Part shown: in pieces, positions 44,300-46,140 of the stretch
Numbering within the stretch: position 1 is the stretch's first letter
Layout of the letters: each line of letters starts with the position of its first letter
NCBI GenBank assembly: GCA_003254885.1
Contig: QANT01000187.1
Span: forward strand, 1 to 46,140
DNA length: 46,140 nt
Direction of reading: 5' to 3'
Source: Purshia tridentata
Taxonomy: Eukaryota; Streptophyta; Magnoliopsida; Rosales; Rosaceae
Made by a program: the position numbers and the translations under genes
The notes under the pieces: generated by a model
The model's database searches: none
Told to the model about the DNA's origin: nothing
Seen by the model: the letters and a program-made list of their open reading frames with translations, nothing else

Positions 44300-45650
44300 T
44301 GTCAATATCAGACATAAAAAATGGAACGTTAATATATAAAAGCAACAAAATAAATGCGCAACACGTGGACTATATGTGAACTTTTTGGTGGGGCACCTTG
44401 GCCACTTACTACACAACGACGGCATGTGATTATTATTTTTTTTTTTTGGTTGAAAAAATTTGAAATAAAAAAATATAAGTGACACGTGGCATGCCACATC
44501 ATCGTTTAATGCCCATTCTAACAGAAAAACTAACCAAATTATGAAAATGTCAAAAAAATAAAGTTGAGGTATCAAAATCCACGTTTTAAAATTAAACTAC
44601 CAAGTTGTAAAATACACTATAATAAAATATTAAAATGCATTTTACTCAAAACGCAAATATTCATAAAAAAAAGAAGCTCAAAGTTTAAGATTAATTTCTC
44701 TACAAACTTCATTTACCATGAAAATTTAAACAAATAGCAAAAGAACAAGAAAATGAGGCTCTAAAAATTTAAAAACTGACAAATAAGACCATGAGAGGAA
44801 AGAGAACTCATGATCAAAGAAGTATGAATATACTAAGATCAAATTGAGTCGCCGCCAAGTTTACCAAAAAACTAATCAAAAAGTTGCTACCTTCTTGGCA
44901 CCGATTTGCCGTCATCACTGGATGGATAGGTGATCGAGGGCTATGGGAAGGAAGAGGAGAGAGAAAGATAAGCACGTGGAGGTGGGTCTCGCCGTCATTT
45001 ATGGCTGGACAATAATGCAATGAGGAGAGAGAGAGAAAAAAAAATGCTAAGTTTGAAATGAGTGAAATGAAATAGATGTGGAGACAGACGAAGAAAATTA
45101 AATGGATCGGGGAAAATTAAAGTGGGTCGGAACAAAATTAACTAGAACTGCTAGGAAGCCTAATAGAAAGATAAGAAGGTAGTTCAAAATAAGTGTAATA
45201 ATAATTATCTGAAAATATTAGACTTGTCAATAATGAGATTAGAAATTACAAAAGGTCATAAAAAGCTGATATTTGTTCTTTAATCTTGTATATAATATAG
45301 AATAATATATATAGACATATAAGTAAAGTGTAATATTTGTAAGCTGTTATTTACAAAAAATTTAATATTTCTACAGTACCAAACTTGGAAATAAATCCAA
45401 TTAGTGACGTTACGAACTAAAGGCATTTAATTACGAAACTTTTCCCTCTTATTTGTAGAGTCACTTCGTCAACACAAGGACCATACTGACTCTCAATTTC
45501 CCTCTCTTTCTCGTATTATTTTCATTGGAATATCGCCAGTTCACTGTCTTTTACAAAAAGAGTGATATTGCAATTAAAAGGTTATATGCTTTTACAAAAG
45601 AGTGTTATGTTATGTTATAAGATTATATCATATATGCTTCTTCTTCTTTT
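44300..45650. other. Intergenic, repeat-like, no gene seen
   Basis: The part 44350-44620 has phrases common in non-autonomous plant repeats (GTGACACGTGGCATGCC, AACGACGGCATGTG). The rest is AT-rich. A 15-bp motif TTTTACAAAAGAGTG-like occurs twice near 45550 and 45591. Confidence 0.4.
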
Positions 45651-45654
45651 TTTT

Positions 45655-45700
45655 TCTCTGTATATAAACTCTGCAAGCAGGCCTTCATTGGAAGCCAATT
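45655..45700 (+). promoter_or_regulatory. Orphan TATA-like promoter at the right edge
   Basis: CTGTATATAAACTCTGCAAGCAG looks like a plant core promoter, with a leader-like pyrimidine/purine-rich tract after it, but no open reading frame of note follows before 46140. The gene could have its coding exons beyond the window or be non-coding. Confidence 0.25.
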
Positions 45701-46140
45701 TACCAAGAAAAGTCGCATTTCCTTTTCCATTTCAGAGAAGAAAAAAGGAGATAAACACTTAAACCATGTAGGGCAAGAAAGCAAGAGGCTGACAGAAGGT
45801 GGAGAAGATGATCTTCTCATCACGTCATGTTTAAGAACAATATCGAGGCAGATCGATCATGTTTTCCCTCCTTGTTATTATGGTTATGACTTATTTCGAC
45901 TCCCTTTTTTCTTTGGCAGTTGTTCTTAAAAGTGATTTCATTTCCTTGAAAATAAAAAGTGAAAAACAATATATTGGAAAAATCCCCTTTTTTTTAGCCA
46001 TTAATTAGTAGTGAAATCATGTTGTTAATTACTTATGCATAATTATAGGTGGATATATACTTAATAATTCATAACACAACCAGAATTCAATGTGCATTTG
46101 CAAATGAAAATTGTGCCTCATATTGGAAAATAAGGTTTTT

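Noticed and set aside
45788..45810. TGACAGAAGGTGG, reminiscent of a miR156 start
   Set aside because: Similarity stops after about nine bases and no long stem-loop with a complementary arm was seen.
1..46140. CRISPR arrays, tRNA or rRNA genes
   Set aside because: No regularly spaced direct repeats of that type and no recognisable tRNA or rRNA sequence; the window is plant nuclear DNA.

Overview
This is a eukaryotic, almost certainly dicot plant nuclear segment. The evidence is AT-rich intergenic DNA, short GT..AG introns, plant-only gene families (HVA22, SAUR, FAR1-type) and Ty1/copia, LINE and foldback MITE debris. A woody rosid such as a Rosaceae species would fit, but that is a guess. Three single N bases lie in homopolymer runs (5959, 20188, 33634).

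Left half (1-23300): a tandem family of four plus-strand genes that join an ER-type HVA22/TB2-DP1 membrane domain (exons 1-4) through two small linker exons to a long last exon carrying U1/matrin-type C2H2 zinc fingers (C-x2-C-x12-H-x5-H). Copy 1 (left-truncated by the window) has lost exons 4-6. Copies 2, 3 and 4 can be spliced into full open reading frames of 545, 646 and 426 codons. The zinc-finger exon is unstable: a 580-bp intragenic duplication in copy 2, a 231-bp in-frame duplication in copy 3, and loss of the last finger by a stop codon (copy 3) or frame change (copy 4). Two minus-strand SAUR genes sit upstream of copies 2 and 3, one frameshifted (3802-4138) and one intact (11895-12236). 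The SAUR plus HVA22-zinc-finger pair is a segmental tandem duplication with a period of roughly 8 kb.

Right half (24254-44290): two minus-strand genes for methylmalonate-semialdehyde dehydrogenase (MMSDH, ALDH6 family) with matching exon structure. The first (24254-30752, 19 exons, 539 codons) looks like the normal mitochondrial enzyme. In the second (33012-42860, 19 exons, 708 codons) the short presequence exon is replaced by a 550-nt exon encoding a FAR1/MULE-type zinc-binding module, spliced in the same phase. Its dehydrogenase part has lost the catalytic Asn of the NFP motif and both MMSDH-specific arginines, but keeps the catalytic Cys. A small possible alternative first exon at 41998-42037 would instead give a presequence-like N-terminus. 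The most unusual candidates here are this fusion with its altered active site, and the HVA22-zinc-finger array.

The rest is intergenic or intronic DNA with copia pieces (1500-2900), three members of one foldback MITE family (about 4415, 12790 and 31143), another long-TIR MITE (39895-40380), a truncated LINE (39289-39590) and microsatellites. All exon coordinates were derived by hand from splice signals, phase continuity and comparison between copies. They were not checked against transcripts.
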